From the NCBI RefSeq assembly GCF_014217215.1, contig NZ_CP056080.1, positions 434,001-498,000 of the forward strand: DNA of 64,000 bases. The letters run 5' to 3'. Numbering within the stretch: the first letter of the stretch is position 1; each line of letters opens with the position of its first letter. Shown here piece by piece: positions 63,155-64,000 of the stretch. A program made the translations under genes and the position numbers. The notes under the pieces are model-generated. The model saw nothing but the letters and a program-made list of their open reading frames with translations. It made no database searches and had not been told where the DNA came from. This DNA comes from Rothia nasimurium (lineage in GTDB: Bacteria; Actinomycetota; Actinomycetes; Actinomycetales; Micrococcaceae).

Positions 63155-64000
63155 ATGACCGTACTTGACTGGGTCATTATCGCTATTATTGCCCTCTACT
63201 TTTTAGCTGGTGTGCGGCAGGGCCTTTTTGTCACCCTTGGTACCTTTGTAGGTTTTGTGCTGGGTGCAGTTGCAGCTATCTACGCAACCCCCTGGGTGAT
63301 TAACCAGGTCAGTTCTCGGTGGTACCTTCTTGCCGGACTGGGTACAGTGCTCGCCTGCCTGGTGCTAGGGCAGACCCTGGGTATGACCCTGGGCAGTGCA
63401 ATCCGCAGGGCAAGCGATCGCACGCCCCTGCGCGGTCTAGAGCGCCTTACCGGTGGCCTGCTCAATATGGTGCTGGCCTCGCTGGTCATCGTGACCGTGG
63501 TGCTGGTCGTCCGCCCTCTGGGTATCCCAGCGGTTACTGCCCTTACCGCAGAATCTAAGGTGGTGACCTGGATGATGCAGGTGACCCCGGCGTCCGTGCA
63601 AGAAAAAGTAACCGAGGTTCGGGGCCAGATTGTGCAAGCCACCGGTCTGCCCGAGATTTCTCAGCTGCTTTACCCTGAGCAGTCCGCTCCGCTCGGCACC
63701 CTTGAAACAGCTGCGCTGGAAGAAGCTGGCTGGTCGGTGGTGCAGGTTGTGGGTGCAGCCCAGGCTTGTAATTACACATCTGAGGGTTCGGGTTTCGTGG
63801 TGGACGGTGGTCTCGTGGTGACCAACGCGCACGTGGTTGCGGGTGTGAGCACCCCTACCCTGCTGAGCCGCGACGGTCAGGCTGCAACGGGCGATGTGGT
63901 CTACTACGATACTGAACGCGATATCGCGATTATCAGTGCTCCCGACCTGGCCCTAGCCCCCCTGACCCTGAACGAAGCCGAGGTCGCTTCAGACACTGAA
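63155..64000 (+). CDS. marP: MarP-like membrane serine protease (partial, N-terminal 282 residues)
   Basis: Runs off the right edge. CvpA-type N-terminal domain with four helices (DWVIIAIIALYFLAGVRQGL; TLGTFVGFVLGAVAAIYATP; WYLLAGLGTVLACLVLGQTL; LLNMVLASLVIVTVVLVVRP), a linker, then the start of a trypsin-like domain: EGSGFVVDGGLVVTNAHVVAG (catalytic His, about 222-230) and DTERDIAIISAPDL (catalytic Asp). The Ser is beyond the window. Mycobacterial MarP (Rv3671c) is needed to resist acid. GGAGA precedes the ATG at 63155. Confidence 0.93.
   Translation, partial: MTVLDWVIIAIIALYFLAGVRQGLFVTLGTFVGFVLGAVAAIYATPWVINQVSSRWYLLAGLGTVLACLVLGQTLGMTLGSAIRRASDRTPLRGLERLTGGLLNMVLASLVIVTVVLVVRPLGIPAVTALTAESKVVTWMMQVTPASVQEKVTEVRGQIVQATGLPEISQLLYPEQSAPLGTLETAALEEAGWSVVQVVGAAQACNYTSEGSGFVVDGGLVVTNAHVVAGVSTPTLLSRDGQAATGDVVYYDTERDIAIISAPDLALAPLTLNEAEVASDTE

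Overview
The window looks like chromosome of a high-GC actinobacterium of the family Micrococcaceae, most likely a Rothia-like species. This rests on gene content and order (a pcrA tail before sucCD; purM-purF next to a sterol-carrier-like protein and an asparaginase; metallophosphoesterase, class A PBP, DUF4177, RidA, NUDIX, Crp and MarP in one block), on HspR/HAIR control of clpB, and on a DUF3073 protein. The genus is inferred; no 16S gene is present.

Layout. 0-3.2 kb: end of pcrA, an orphan SoxG-like protein and sucCD. 3.2-4.1 kb: two decayed exported-protein genes lying tail to tail. 4.2-8.1 kb: a rubrerythrin-VIT1 iron transporter and Dps, both with candidate metalloregulator sites, an internally deleted HAD phosphatase, a membrane protein and a class I glutamine amidotransferase. 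8.3-12.1 kb: clpB with two HAIR operators, and a SIR2 deacetylase. 12.1-14.1 kb: remains of a DUF4956/VTC polyphosphate-polymerase locus, each gene preceded by three 11-bp PHO-box-like repeats. The VTC gene is reduced to its N-terminus joined to a foreign Gly-rich tail. DUF3073 and a truncated gene follow.

14.2-28.6 kb is a surface-glycan cluster: two GT4 glycosyltransferases, an ABC exporter pair, WecB and WecC (UDP-ManNAc, then UDP-ManNAcA), a PF11316-type transferase, two large paralogous two-module glycosyltransferases, an alpha/beta-hydrolase-like protein and a DUF6270 protein that seems to start at CTG. The segment from 19.98 to about 24.3 kb is markedly AT-rich, which suggests horizontal exchange of the polymer-specific genes.

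28.7-41.2 kb holds purM, purF, purD and purC, interrupted by an AT-rich Abi/HEPN gene, a sterol-carrier-like gene, an asparaginase, and a TetR-MMPL pair with a clear palindromic operator. Two copies of a nested palindromic repeat lie at 34.8 and 38.8 kb. 41.2-47.4 kb is a lactate module: GntR/FCD regulator, LldP and LutABC, with two TGGTCAGACC operators between the divergent arms. 47.4-56.7 kb: a CPA2 antiporter, a DUF418-like membrane protein, a second MMPL protein, an FMN reductase, tRNA-Pro(CGG) and a heterodimeric ABC exporter. 56.8-64 kb is the conserved cell-envelope block ending in a partial MarP.

A recurring theme is gene erosion by compact deletions and frameshifts (HAD, VTC, two exported proteins, a 57-residue stub) inside an otherwise intact core genome.
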